A stretch of DNA of 64,000 bases from CAVPJC01 sp963705155 (GCA_963705155.1 CAVPJC010000017.1:124001-188000), one strand, 5' to 3'; positions 29,684-40,810 are shown, counted from the first letter of the stretch. The notes: generated from the sequence alone by a model not told the origin. Translations and numbers: made by a program.

Positions 29684-32600
29684 CTAAAAAAAAGCTTCAG
29701 CCTGCCCCACAGCCTGCACCACCTGCCATGCCAGGTCGGGGCCGTACCGCTCAACGGCAGGCGGCAGGAGCTCAGCCAGGCCGTCCAGGAAGTTCACCCT
29801 GCCCAGGCTGCGCAGACCGGCCAGGTTTTCCAGGGCGGCGTCTTCATGGATCGGAAGGAGCAGAGCGGCAATAGCGCTCATTGCCCGACCACAATCACGC
29901 AGGCCTTCTAATTGGCGCGCCAGGCGGGCAGCCTGATCCAGCAGCTCAACAGCCTGCTCGGGGCGAGCGGCACGCATGGAAGACCCAATTTCTGTCAAGG
30001 CGCTGACCCGCAGTAAATCGCCCGTCTCGCTGTTGGCTGCCCGGACTGCCGCCTGCCAATAGCTCTCGGCCTGTTCCGGCTGCTGTGCAACGCTGTGTTC
30101 TCCCAGGGCGGCCAACGCATAGGCCAGGCTGGCGCCGGTCAGCTCAACCGGTTCAAGCGCCTGCCGGGCTGCTTCCGACGCCTCAAACCAGAGCTGTCCG
30201 GCGGGCTGCCCTGCAATTTCAGCGGCTCGGGCGGTCTGCACGAGAGCCGAGGCGCGCAGGTCCGCAGGTTTGATCGAGCGGGCAAGCTCCAGGGCTGTCT
30301 CACGTTTGAGCGGAGCGGCTGCCAGTACAGCTTCGTAAAGCACGAAACTGGCTTGCCGCTCGTCCAACTCCCGCCGAAAGGTAGAGACGCGACCCAGCAG
30401 TTCCTTTACGCGGTCTTCCGGTGCTTGAGCGGCAATCCCCGCATAGGCGCGCGCCCTCTGTAAATCATCCTGAATTTCGTTTGCTAACAAGGTGGCTCCT
30501 TCCAGATCTTCTTCTGCCAGGGTGATGGCGAGATTGGCCAGGGCCTGGTCGCTGAAGTACCTGCTTTTCATCAGGATTTTTCCCATATTGCCAATCTCTC
30601 TCAGTGAAGCAGCGTGTGTGCGCCCTACCTGCGCCAGCCATTTTGGATAACCGCCCAACAGACCGGGATCACTTCGGGCGACAATTTCAGCCTGCTGTTC
30701 CAGTTGACCAGCACGATCTTCCCGGCCGATTCTACGTTCCAGACGGGCGATCTCCAGCAAGATTTGGGCTCGATAGCCTCCCTCCACCTCATCCAGGCTG
30801 GATGCGGCCTGCTCCAGCACCTGCGCGGCGCGCGGGTCGCCGGCTGCCGCCAACGGGTGAGCAGCGTTCACCAGGAGGCGGGCATAGTAGCCCTTTCGGT
30901 CTGGGGGCACCCGCTCGTGGGCGAGCAGTTCAACCTCCAGCTCAGGGAGGGGGCGCGGGTGTGCTGGCAGGGCCTCATCCGCAGGAGCTGTACGGCGAGC
31001 AGCGATATATTCCAACGTATGCTGGCGGTAGATTTCATCCATCGGCCGTCCGGTGATCGTCGCGGCCTGCACTTCGGCGTAGGTAAAAACATCCTCAGCC
31101 TTGACACCTGCAGCAATCATCTCAGCGGCCACATCGGCAATGGCACGTACCCTGGCCCCCAGGGTATCATAGGGAGTGCGTTGCATGTTCCAGTCTGCCT
31201 CCATGGCGGTCTGGGCAGTCAGGTTGGCAGTCATCATAGCCTCCTGAGTGTCCCGATCCAGTTCGGCAGGCATATCGGAGGCGATCTGCCGGGCCCTAGA
31301 GAACCACACGCTAACATTTTGATAGGGCGCGGCCAGCCGCGCCAGGAAGGCCAGTGAACGAGCCTGTTGGTCTGCTCCAGCTACTTTTTCCACCACTTGA
31401 TAGGCGGCCTTAAATAATCCCGGTACTCTCGGATCATTCCCACGTCCAAGCGCTGCGCCGAGCCGGGCCAGAGCGCGGACGCGATGGTAAGCCGCCTCGC
31501 CATCAGATGGGATTTGGCCGGATAACTCCAGGGCCGCATCCACGGGCGATTGCGGCCGGATGGCAAGCATGCCTTCCACCACAGCCTCAAATCCGGCGGC
31601 TTCTCCAGCGGCGCTGCTGCGCGCCAACTCGGCGGCCCGGCGCCATTGGCCGGATTGGGCCAGCTCAGCCAGCAGCCGCGGCGGCAGGCTGGCGACGCGT
31701 GAGCCGAGGGTGGCGTCGACCAGCCCGAGCCGCGCCAGCGTCCACCAGGCGATCTGGCATCGGCTGCTCCAGGGCAGCAGCAATGGCTTCTCCCAGATCC
31801 AGGTGAAATGCCAGATCGCTCCCGGTCCGCTGCCGTGAGGCTCGGCACAGCTCCGGAGTCATCATCGTCATCAAAGTCTGCTGCTGTTTTCCTCCGGCAT
31901 GACGCATATGGTAAGCCAGGAAACGCAGAGCGTACCCATCTTCCAGGTTGGCGGGGTCAGCGCCGGTTGGAAGCAGTCTGTCGACAACCTGGCTGTGTAT
32001 GCTCTGAGCGTCGATCCAGTAATCCCCGGCTTTGGCAGCATCTAGCAGGAACCGGGCAAAAGCGCGGTGATACAGGCGGTAGGTGCGCTGGTTGAGCGGA
32101 AGTGTTTCGTCTACTTCCAGGAAAGTACGCAGGACTCCCAGCGCTTTGCGCACCTGACCGGTACTCAGGCCGGTATTCTTTGTAATTTCCACTTCTGTGA
32201 GAGGGGCTGGAGCAATCGCCAAAATACCCAGAACCGGCATATACAGGTCAAACCATTCCGGGTCATCAGGCCGCACCACCTGGGCCAGCACATATTCATA
32301 TACGCGTTCCAGGCCGGCAGGCAGATCATCCAGATCTATAGCAACTCCCTTCTGCAGCGCATCGAGCAGGTAAGCCAGATACAGGAAGTTGCCCTCGCTG
32401 TGCGCCAGAGCCTGTTCGACAAACTGGAGTGGATCGAGACCACCAGCCAGCAAGCGTTCGGCGATCTCTGGGGACTGGACAGCCTGTTCCAAAAAGCGGC
32501 GGCAGTCTTCCAGGTTGTCGGGGCTGCTCCCATCCATGTCGAACTTAACCTGTTCTGTGGGATTTATCTGCCGGCGGACAGCGTCAAGCACCGGACCCGG

Positions 32601-33194
32601 GTTGGCTGTGATCAGCAGCCTGGCGCCAGGCGCACTCCCCAGGCGGCTGACCAGGTCTTGAATGGTGGGAGCGCCAGAGTAAGCGGCGGCTTCATCCAGG
32701 CCATCGATAACCAGTGTAATCACACCCTGGCTGGCCTTAGAGAGACGCTGCAAGGGGCGCAGCACCAGGCGGCGGAACTCCTCCTCAATCGACATACCCA
32801 CGTACTGTTCAATCACCGCCCCGATCACGCTGCTTCCCCCCTCGACACTCCCTACCGGGATGTTGATATTAAAGTTGGGCGGCGGGCTGTCCTCAGAAAG
32901 CACCCAGATGCCATAGCGGCGGGAGAGTTGAGCGGCGACGGAGTGAGCAAAGGCCAGAGGGCTGCGCCAGTCCAAATCCTGGGCGCTGATGAAGTGGTGC
33001 ACATACCCATCGCGCGCCACCAGGTGGGCAGCAAAACAGGTTTTGCCAATTCCCGGCTCACCGCAAAGCAAAAAATACCGTTCCTGACCGGACTGCAAGA
33101 ACCGGTTGAATTCCCGGTCCAACCACTCTCTCCCAGTGAAATCTTTGATTTTCGCCTGGATCAAATTGGAATAGTCCAGCGCTTGACTGGTCAT
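29684..33194 (-). CDS. STAND/NACHT-like ATPase with C-terminal TPR-type repeats, one frameshift
   Basis: Starts at 33194 after GGAGGAAAA. Residues 20-330 form a P-loop module: GREWLDREFNRFL, Walker A GEPGIGKT (45-52), Walker B VITLVIDGLDEA, sensor LLITANPG. A winged-helix-like region follows (APLTEVEITKNTGLSTGQV). Near 31745 the frame shifts; the next frame continues with over 650 residues of Ala/Leu-rich helical hairpins (RRAAELARSSAAGEAAGFEA, AGAARNA-like repeats every 30-40 residues). STAND proteins act as ATP-switched signalling hubs. There is no N-terminal effector domain such as nuclease, protease or TIR, so defence function is not supported. Transcribed alone. Confidence 0.82.
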
Positions 33195-33307
33195 TTTTCC
33201 TCCTTGCCTGCGTCTATCCTGCAGGCTGCGCTATTCCCGGGCTGGCAGCTCGGCCCAGCAGAAAACGTCGTCGGAGATATTTAGTATCCTGAAATTCGGG
33301 AGGAAGT

Positions 33308-33352
33308 CGTTTTTGGGTGTGCTGCAGCTTCGCCGCAGCACACCCAAAAACG
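33308..33352. repeat. Perfect 18-bp inverted repeat between divergent genes
   Basis: CGTTTTTGGGTGTGCTGC, a 9-base spacer, then its exact complement. T-tracts sit on the 5' side of the hairpin on both strands, so it lacks the 3' U-run of a terminator. It lies in the 375-base gap between the STAND ATPase and the dipeptidase gene, both transcribed away from it. Apart from this and a TATACT at 33511-33516 ahead of the dipeptidase gene, I see nothing in the gap. Confidence 0.85.
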
Positions 33353-33569
33353 CCAATCATCCAATTTTCGGATTGATTCTTAGTTTGTCGGCAGTGAGGC
33401 GCAGTTTTATAGCCCTATTGTAGTCCATTTTCTCTCCAATTCCCAATCTAGCCGCCCATCCTTTACCTGATTACGCGAAAATGGTCAGAAACTTCAAGCC
33501 AAGCGTGTGCTATACTCGATATATGTGGTGGAAAACCTGCGCATTCGATTGACCCAGGAGTAAAAGACC

Positions 33570-35850
33570 ATGCTTGAACCTGAACAACCTGCCGGTGCTG
33601 CACCCCGCGTCCCGCTTGGCGGGGATTACTGGGAAGCTGACCCGGGCGTCCCGCTCTGGGGTTTTGCAGATCCTCACGCCCATTTGATGGCCCACCTGGC
33701 TTTTGGCGGGAATGCTTTCTGGGGTGAGCCTTTTGACCCGGCTCACCCCGGTGAAGAGGGCCTGCAATATGTGATGGGCTCTTGCGAGCCAATCCACGGT
33801 GGCTTAATTGATATCAATCCCGAATTTGGCCACCCGGCCGGGGGCGGCTGGCCGGATTTTATCGTCTGGCCGCGTTTTACCACCATGGTTCACCAGCAGG
33901 CCTACATCGATTGGATCTACCGCGCTTACCAGGGCGGGCTGCGCCTGGTGACCTGCCTGGCAGTCAATAACGAACTGCTGGCTACCAAATCGGATCCACG
34001 CCTGCCGCCCGATGATCGCAGCGCCATCCAGGCTCAGGTAGCCGGGATGCGAGCGATGGTCGAATATGTCGACCGGCAGAGCGGTGGTGCGGGGCAGGGC
34101 TGGATGCAGATCGCCGGCTCACCCGATGAGGCCCGTAAGATCATTGGCGATAACAAACTGGCGGTCATCCTGGGTGTGGAAGTCGATTCGCTGGGCAACT
34201 GGCGCCGCCTGGAAGATCTGCAGGAGGCCTGTCATGGCGATTTGGCCCAGGCGCGTTTATTGATCGGCCTGGAGCTGGATTGGTTGTACGCCCTGGGGGT
34301 GCGCCAGATCACGCCCATCCACCTGACAAACAATGCCTTTGGCGGCACGGCGATTTACATGCGCTTTCTGGAAACCGTGAATGTGTTCATCACCGGCGAG
34401 ACCTGGACGGTGGAGGATGCCTGGCAGACCGGTGTGCGCTACCGCATGGATCAGGACGGCGACGACCCGGTGGATGAAGCCCAGCGCGGCGTGGCGATGA
34501 GCGGCGGGCGCAAACGGGCCGTCCACCGACACACGCTGGTTGACCATATTCCCGGGGTCAGAACCCTGATCGAAGCAATCAGCGCGCCGAAGGTGCGCGG
34601 TGGTCACGCCAACACCCGCAGCCTGAACGAATACGGGGTCATTCTGCTTGAAGAAATGATGAAACGCGGCATGCTGATCGATATCGACCACATGTCCGAG
34701 AAATCCACGGATGCAGCGTTAACCCTGGCAGAAGCCCACCAATATCCCGTGATGACCTCCCACTCCTGGTTCCGCGACCTGCTCTACAGCGCAGACGGGG
34801 AGTTTCGCCCGGAAGAAGAGAACAACTACGCCACCAGCGACGTTCACAAGGTAGCCCACGAAGCCGGAAAACGCGGCGACCAGATCGAGCGCATCGCCCG
34901 CCTGGGCGGGCTGGTCTCGCCGATCTTGAACCAGGGTGATATCGCCGGCCTGCGCCAGGCCATGCCCGAGCTGGCGACCAAAATTCGCGCCTCCTGCGCC
35001 GGAACGAGCACAGCCTGGGCCGAGGCCTACCTGTACGCGCTGGTCAAGATGGGCGGCAAGGGCGTGGCGATGGGAACGGATATCAATGGGGCCGCCTGCC
35101 TGCCCGGGCCGCGCTTCGGCACGTTTGCCGCCTATGGGGCGCACAACGACGCCCGGCGCACCCCGCAGCGCCGCGCTGAAATCGACCACCAGACCAACGG
35201 CGTAGCTTACAACGAGCCGATCCGCGACTACCGCTGGCACCGCTTCGAGCCCAGCGGGGCGGGCGGATATAATGAAAAATGCTGCGATATCTGGCATGCC
35301 ATCGCCCAGTACGCGGCAGGTTTCAACCCCGCTCTGCACGAACACCCCAAAAGCGATTACCCCGAGCTGAATATCCAGCAGTTTTTGGAAGCTATCGATC
35401 TGTACCTGGACCAGGACTGGATCGACCATATCACCCAGGGTTTCTGGCTGGCCGAATCGGACGAGATGTTCACCGAGGAGCAAATGGATGATTGGCCGCG
35501 CGAGCAGCGCGCCGCTTACTTTGCCAGCCGGGGCAGCCTGGACGTGACCGGGGTAACTCTGGATGAAAAGACCCGGGACCTGATGGAGGACATCCGGGCG
35601 ATGTGGGAAAAGTGGCAGGAGATGCATGGCGATAACCGCCCCCTGTCGCGCTCCACCGCCGGCCCCCGGCGCGACTTTGATATCAATATCGACGGCATGG
35701 CGCATTACGGTATGCTGCCCGATTTACTGCAAGATATCCGCAACTGCGGTTTGAGCGCTGAAGACCTGGCGCCTTTATTCCGCTCGGCCTATGATTATGT
35801 CGAGATGTGGGCCACGTGCACCCGCCGGGCCAGAGGAAATGAAGACGTAA
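33570..35850 (+). CDS. M19-like dipeptidase/amidohydrolase
   Basis: About 758 residues of recognisable protein. Metal-site motifs in order: GFADPHAHLMAHLAFGG (DxHxH), VILGVEVDSLGN, PIHLTNNAFGG, IDIDHMSEKS, VMTSHSWFRD, VAMGTDINGA, as in membrane dipeptidases and renal dipeptidase relatives. No signal peptide is present, so it is probably cytoplasmic. It is longer than the usual 350-400 residues because of insertions and a C-terminal helical region. As sequenced, the frame stays open to 36230, but beyond about 35830 it merely reads the antisense of the aconitase X gene. Stops in both other frames lie at 35840-35850, so an indel just before is likely. The start follows CCAGGAGTAAAAGACC. Confidence 0.8.
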
Positions 35851-35864
35851 TATCTTTGCATCTC

Positions 35865-36253
35865 TCACGCCATCTCGAGGATGCCCTGCCCGGCATCCAC
35901 CACCAGCCGGCTGCCGCTCACCAGCCTTTCGATCGGAACCTGATCCATGCACGGAATTTCGGCAATGATGCAGCCCACGGCTGTGATCGTCTCGCATTCG
36001 GCGTTGATGATGGCTGCGGGGGCCAGACCGGCGTGTTTGAGGCGGTAGAGGGTGTAAGACCCCACCGTGGAGCCTTTTCCGGTGGGGAAAACCAGCACCT
36101 TGCCGGCAATCGACTGCCCTCCAGCTCATGGCCGCGCTCCACCACCACCCCGGTCTCAGGGTCCACGCCGCCGAAGAACGAGATCGCCATGCGGGTAACA
36201 AGCGCTTCGCCTGCCGCTTTACCCGCATAGATCGTGCGCCCGTGGAATATCAT
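35865..36253 (-). CDS. Aconitase X small (swivel) subunit, one frameshift
   Basis: ATG 36253 (MIFHGRTIYAGKAAGEALVT) opens the DUF126-type swivel domain: MAISFFGGVDPETGVVVERG, then after an indel at about 36117 the next frame continues GKVLVFPTGKGSTVGSYTLY, APAAIINAECETITAVGCII and ends at 35865. The Pro-Thr-Gly-Lys-Gly-Ser segment with Ser is the typical substrate-phosphate or carboxylate contact of the family. The start overlaps the stop of the large subunit gene (ATGA). With the large subunit it would form a dehydratase; see the large subunit for substrate. Confidence 0.85.
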
Positions 36254-37462
36254 GCGGGCTCCTTCTCCACCGCTGCCATGACCACATCATCAAAGGGTTT
36301 CAACACCGTCTTAAAGCGGTGTTTTGAGGCGGCGTAATAACAGGCCTTGGCGCTGTCGGTAGCCATGACCTTAAACCGACCCTGGATGGGGGCGACCACA
36401 CAGCAGGTATCGGCGGCAAATTTTGCGCCCGCAGCTTCGATAATTGCCGTATAGCCCATGCGGTCTGCCATCTGGCGGGTGGGGCGGGCGGTGGTGATCC
36501 AGAATTCCTTAACCACTTTCCTGCCTTTGAGCAGCGCGGCAATGCGGGCGATCTCCTGGATCGAGAGATGCGGGCAGCCCAGGCTGACAAAATCCACCTC
36601 ATCGTCTTCAGCCACGGTCATCGCCTGACCGCGCAGTCTGGATTTCTTCAGCAGTGACGGTCACGACCTGCCGGGGCGGCTGTACCAGGCCCGCCTCGGG
36701 GGTAATACCTTCCATGTGGAACATGGCCGCGCCGCCGTAAGTGGCAATGCTGGCGCAAAACGATTTGAGATTCTCCACGCTGGCCTGCGGGATGCCGCGA
36801 ATATACGGAACAGCTTTCCTGCCGCCGGCGGCCATTTTTTCGCCAATCAGCCTGCCCAGAGCGCCAAACTCACTGGTATCTTGCAGCGAGGCCTGCACCA
36901 CCACGGTGAGGTCTGGCAGGCGTTTTTCATCCAGATGGTAACCGTAATTGGGCGTCACGCCGGTCAGCGCAGCAGCCAGGGCGCTGGGCCCGCCTTCCCG
37001 GTTGGTGCGGGCTCCCAGCACGGCGTTGGCATAGCACACGGCGCTGCTCTCGGCCCAGGCAATGTGCTCGCCAAAATGGGGGATATTGCCGGTGAGGTAA
37101 GGTGTGCAGGTGCAGGTGGTCATCACGCCCATCCGGGCAAACGCTTCGATGACACGCTGCTGGTTGGCGGCAAATTCGGCGGAAATGCCCAGCGCCTGCC
37201 AATTTTCGGTATCCATGCCGGCCGGGTTGAGGGTGGTGAGCGGGCGGGCGCGCCCGCCGCCCTGGGCCATCTCTTCCAGGAACTGCAAACCGGCCTCGCC
37301 CAGGTTATCGTAGCTCACGCCGGCAATCTGCACCGAGGCGACCGGGATCAGCGTTTGAGCCGCGTAGATGCGGCCCAGCGCCGCCAGGATCTGCATGGCT
37401 TTTTGGGTGGCTCTGCCATATTCGCCGTCCAGCATGGCTTGTTCGTGAGGGGTTAGCTGCAT
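36250..37462 (-). CDS. Aconitase X large subunit (candidate phosphomevalonate dehydratase), one frameshift
   Basis: Starts MQLTPHEQAMLDGEYG at 37462. Conserved parts include VQIAGVSYDNLGEAG, CTCTPYLTGNIPHFGEHIAW (Fe-S or active-site Cys), SSAVCYANAVLGARTNREGG and MFHMEGITPEA. After an indel near 36612-36625 the next frame continues VDFVSLGCPHLS (third Cys), ITTARPTRQMADRMG and ADTCCVVAPI to 36250. Separate large and small subunits resemble the archaeal enzyme that dehydrates mevalonate 5-phosphate to trans-anhydromevalonate 5-phosphate; a bacterial branch instead dehydrates cis-3-hydroxyproline. The UbiD-type decarboxylase nine bases upstream favours the mevalonate role. Confidence 0.85.
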
Positions 37463-37471
37463 GCGCTTATT

Positions 37472-38777
37472 TTACTGCAATCCCCATTTTTTCAAATCCA
37501 CCTGCGGGAAGGCGGCCTTCTCAAAGGTTTTGCCTCTGGCCTGCAAAGGTTTGGTCAGGTCGAAACCGATCTTGGTGGTGAGGTTTGTGCCGGGTTCGGC
37601 GGAGGGGTCCAGGCTGGAGCCCTGCTCTTTGCTGCTTACATACAGGTCCACATCCCCCTGGAAGCGGGTGGCCATGGCCCACTCCACCTGCTGCGGATCG
37701 TATATATCGATGTCTTGATCCACAACGAAAACATGCTTGCAGGAGCGATGCCCGGCAAAAGCGGCCCGGATGGCTTTTTCACCATCCTGCTCAGAGCGCT
37801 TGTCGATCTGCACCACAGCATGCAGCCACGAGCAGCCGCCAGGATCCACGTTCACATCCAGGCAGCGCACGACCTCATTCACTTTCTGAAAAATGGTGGG
37901 CTTCGCGCGGCATGCCCATCAACAACTTGTGCTCCAACGCTCCGGGAAGCAGGGCCTGCCAGATGGCATCCCGGCGGTGAGTGATGGCCTTCACCACAAA
38001 AACCGGCTCATTGCGCACCACGTCATACGTTTCAGTCAGATCGACAAACGGGCCTTCGGGATGGCGGCGGTCCCGGTAGACGGTGCCTTCCAGCACAAAC
38101 TCGGCCTGCGCCGGAACGAATACATCCACCGTGCGGGCGCGCACCACCGGCAGGGGTTCGAGGGCATTGGCAATCTCCAGCTCGTTGATCCCCAGCTCAA
38201 CCGAGGTGGCTGCCGCGGCCAGCACGTTGGGCGGTACGCCCACGCAAATGGCCACATCCACCTGTCCCAACTCCTGCAGGAAGGCATCGAAGTGACGCCC
38301 GCGCACCACACGTATGGCCATCTCGTTTTTTGAGATCTGCATGCAGCGATGGAAATCCACGTTTTGACCGTGGAGTGGGTGGCGGGCGATGATCACTCCC
38401 GAGCTGATGTAGTTGCCGCCATCCAGCTCGCAGTGGCGCAGTATGGGCAGCCTGTCAAGGTCAGGTGCAGGCGCCAGCACTTCCTGGCAGGGGGCGTCAC
38501 CCACCACAGGGCACGGCAAGCGGTCTTCGATGGCGCCCACCAGGGCAGGGATGATGTGCGAGACCGGCATGCCAAAATAGGCGGCAAAGGCGGCCTTGCT
38601 GCAGAACAGGTTGCCTGCCACGCGGAAACCTGACCCGGAAACATTATCAAACAAGACTGGCGCCGGTTCCAGTTTTTTGAGAATGCCTGATATCTCATAG
38701 GTTGTGGAAACGGGTGCACCCACCTTAACCAGCTCGCCCCGGGTGTCAAGCAACTCAATATAACTGCGCAGGGTCAT
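37472..38777 (-). CDS. UbiD-family prenyl-FMN decarboxylase (candidate anhydromevalonate phosphate decarboxylase), one frameshift
   Basis: ATG 38777 (MTLRSYIELLDTRGELVKVG) follows GGAGGGATAGC. Family signatures: VLFDNVSGSGFRVAGNLF, LPILRHCELDGGNYISSGV, MAIRVVRGRHFDAFLQ, EFVLEGTVYRDRRHPEGPF (acidic catalytic residues), VVQIDKRSEQDGEKAIRAAF, KHVFVVDQDIDIYDPQQVEW. Near 37880 the frame shifts and then reads MNEVVRCLDVNVDPGG to the end at 37472. UbiD enzymes need prenylated FMN made by UbiX; no ubiX is in the window. Adjacent aconitase X genes suggest decarboxylation of trans-anhydromevalonate 5-phosphate to isopentenyl phosphate. An aromatic-acid decarboxylase is the alternative. Confidence 0.85.
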
Positions 38778-38824
38778 GCTATCCCTCCGCCTGTATCGTA
38801 TCATACACATCCAGGCCTGACAAC

Positions 38825-38944
38825 GGGGCTGTCCAAAAGGCAGGGCGAAGCGTGGTAATACCGTCCCATATTCTGTAAAGGACATCGCTTCGCCCCTGCA
38901 GGTGGCGGTGATGAATTGCAACGACTTCCTTTTTGGACAACCCC
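38825..38944. mobile_element. 120-bp MITE-like element
   Basis: Ends are GGGGCTGTCCAAAAGG and the near-complement CCTTTTTGGACAACCCC. A second internal inverted repeat GGGCGAAGCG/CGCTTCGCCC lies inside. The flanks carry the same AAC trinucleotide on both sides, a possible target duplication. There is no coding sequence. The GGGGCTGTCC-type end resembles termini of some IS4/IS5-group elements, so mobilisation by a related transposase is inferred. Confidence 0.7.
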
Positions 38945-39042
38945 AACCGATTAAATGGGTGCGCCCGGGAAGTTCCCGGGGCGCAATACCCATAATCAGT
39001 TGTTCACGCTTTCCAAAATTCTACCAGTAAAAGTCAGCGGCG

Positions 39043-39450
39043 CTACTTGACACGGGCGTTCAAAATGGGGGTCTTGCCAGCACTGAGCTGCGCCTGGATG
39101 CGCACATCCACACCTTCGGGGATAGCGACATTGCTCAGAGTCATGCTGGGCAGCGGGCCGGCTTCGGCGGAAGTTACCATGATAGTGTAGGTGCCAGCCG
39201 GCAGGTCAGCGCTGAAGCGATCCTTGAATTCCAGCGGGATATTGGCCAGCCAGGCTCCATCTTTGTACACCGAAGCGACCACAGGCAGCTCTTTCGATAA
39301 GCCCAGGGCAGCGCCGTTAATGCCGTGATAAACAGAGATATGGAAGGTGCCATCTGCTGCTTTGGCAGGGGAGACACCCAGCGCCAGGCCAGCGGCCAAT
39401 ACGGCGATGAGGGTGAGTACCAGACCGATCCGAGAAAGTTTGTTGTTCAT
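39043..39450 (-). CDS. Small secreted protein, DUF4397-like
   Basis: 135 residues: cleavable signal peptide (VLTLIAVLAAGLALGVSPAKA), then one beta-sandwich-like domain with FHISVYHGINGAALGL, VVASVYKDGAWLANI, ADLPAGTYTIMVTSAEAG. The pattern resembles DUF4397 repeats of exported bacterial proteins, but only one copy is present. The function is unknown. It has its own promoter and stands alone between the MITE and the hydrolase unit. Confidence 0.72.
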   Translation of the reverse strand: MNNKLSRIGLVLTLIAVLAAGLALGVSPAKAADGTFHISVYHGINGAALGLSKELPVVASVYKDGAWLANIPLEFKDRFSADLPAGTYTIMVTSAEAGPLPSMTLSNVAIPEGVDVRIQAQLSAGKTPILNARVK

Positions 39451-39498
39451 TTGAAGCTCCTTTTATGATGTAGGTATTGTTTAACTATCGTCTATGTA

Positions 39499-39526
39499 AT
39501 GATACCAAACTTATCGTATTTGTCAA
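39499..39526 (-). promoter_or_regulatory. Promoter of the small secreted protein gene
   Basis: Minus-strand TTGACA (39521-39526) and TATCAT (39499-39504) are separated by 16 bases in a very AT-rich stretch. The start would be about 45 bases ahead of the ATG. Confidence 0.75.
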
Positions 39527-39585
39527 TATATCTAGATTAATATTAGATAATAAGTTGACAAAATCTATACATAAATAATTAATAT

Positions 39586-39624
39586 AAAGACCCGGATGTC
39601 AGGATCATCGCATCCGGGTCTTTT
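39586..39624 (-). terminator. Terminator after the alpha/beta hydrolase gene
   Basis: AAAGACCCGGATG and its complement surround a 12-base loop; the minus-strand 3' side ends CTTTATATT. Confidence 0.82.
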
Positions 39625-39661
39625 AGAGCCTCAGGTGATAAAACCAAAACAGACTTTTGCT

Positions 39662-40800
39662 CTACGATTCGCCTTTCAGATACTTGTTATAAAACACGAT
39701 GGTGCGCTGCATGGCCGTGCTGAAGTAGTTCGACAGATTGTGGTTATCGCCCGGGTAAACATACAGCTCTGCGGTTTGCCCCGCCTGTTGTAGCTGGTCG
39801 TACAGGATTTGAGAAAACGCCACCGGCACATCTTCGTCGGCATCGCCATGATGGAGCTGGAGCGGGCCGGAGAGGTCTTGCAGGAAGGAATTGGACGATA
39901 CACCGTTCCAAAATTCGGGATTTTCTTCGGGGGTGCCGTACATCTCCAGCCAGGTCTGCCGCCAGCGGCGGATGCCTCCAGGCGGCGTGGGGGTGGGCCC
40001 GCTGCCGCGCCGCCAGCGGGTGAGCAGGTCGGGATAGGAGGCCACCACGCCGGCCCAGATGACCCCGGCTTTTATATCAGGTGAGATGACCATCGAGCGC
40101 AGCGTGAGGTAGCCGCCCATCGAATGCCCCCACATGCCGATGCGCTTCGGATCAGCCTGGGGATAGCCCTTGAGGGCGGCAACGGCGTTCAACACGTCAA
40201 CGGCATAACCGGGGTCGCCATAAGCGCCGCTGGGCTGGCCCTCCGAGCGGTCGTGGCCGCGGTAATCGATGCGGAAGACGATATAGCCGCTGCGCGCCAG
40301 CCCGTCCACATAGGCAATATAGCGCTCGGTGGTGCGGTACTGGGTGGGAGGGATATAACCATGGTTAAGACGATGGCCGGCCAGCCGGTGGAAGGCATTT
40401 CTCCATCCGGAACCGTCAGCAGAGCGTAGATCTTCAACCCCTCCGAAAGGTAATAAGCATAGTAACGGGAGTAATTGGCGCCGCGTTCCAGCTCCTGCTC
40501 GATGACAATCGGGCTGCCCGGATAGGTCGTCTGGCGCATGGCCTGGATGCTCATCGGGTGCAGGGTTGGGGTGGGCGTGGGCGTGATGGTGGGCGTGAGC
40601 GTAGGTTCCGGCGTCATTGTGGCTGTCGCCGCCGGCGGAGGGAGGGTTGCCGAGGGCGCCGGTGCGGTGAAGGTTGCCTCCACCGGCAGCGTTGCCGCCC
40701 GTTCTTCAGGTCCGCCGCCCACGCCAGGGACCGCACACCCCGTTACGAGCAGTGCAAAAACCACCAACCAGCAAATTCTGTTTCGCAACAATATCTCCAT
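39662..40800 (-). CDS. Prolyl-oligopeptidase-like alpha/beta hydrolase lipoprotein, one frameshift
   Basis: Signal peptide with lipobox VTGCAV, then a Thr/Pro spacer (about 35-80), then a hydrolase domain. Near 40365 the frame shifts; NHGYIPPTQYRTTERYIAYV joins the two halves. The nucleophile elbow is GMWGHSMGGYLT, the Asp/His part HHGDADEDVP and YPGDNHNLSNYF. Family members cleave short peptides or esters; here it would act on the outer face of the membrane. A terminator follows. It starts 10 bases after the amylase gene stop and may be its operon partner. Confidence 0.85.
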
Positions 40801-40810
40801 ACGTCAAAAC

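Noticed and set aside
29684..33194. Avs-like anti-phage system
   Set aside because: No nuclease, protease or membrane effector is fused, and no other defence gene is nearby.
32067..33284. 405-codon plus-strand open frame opposite the STAND ATPase
   Set aside because: The opposite strand encodes Walker A and B motifs with a good ribosome site; this frame has none.
34719..35705. 328-codon minus-strand open frame inside the dipeptidase gene
   Set aside because: The plus strand encodes all metal-site motifs; the minus frame has no known domain.
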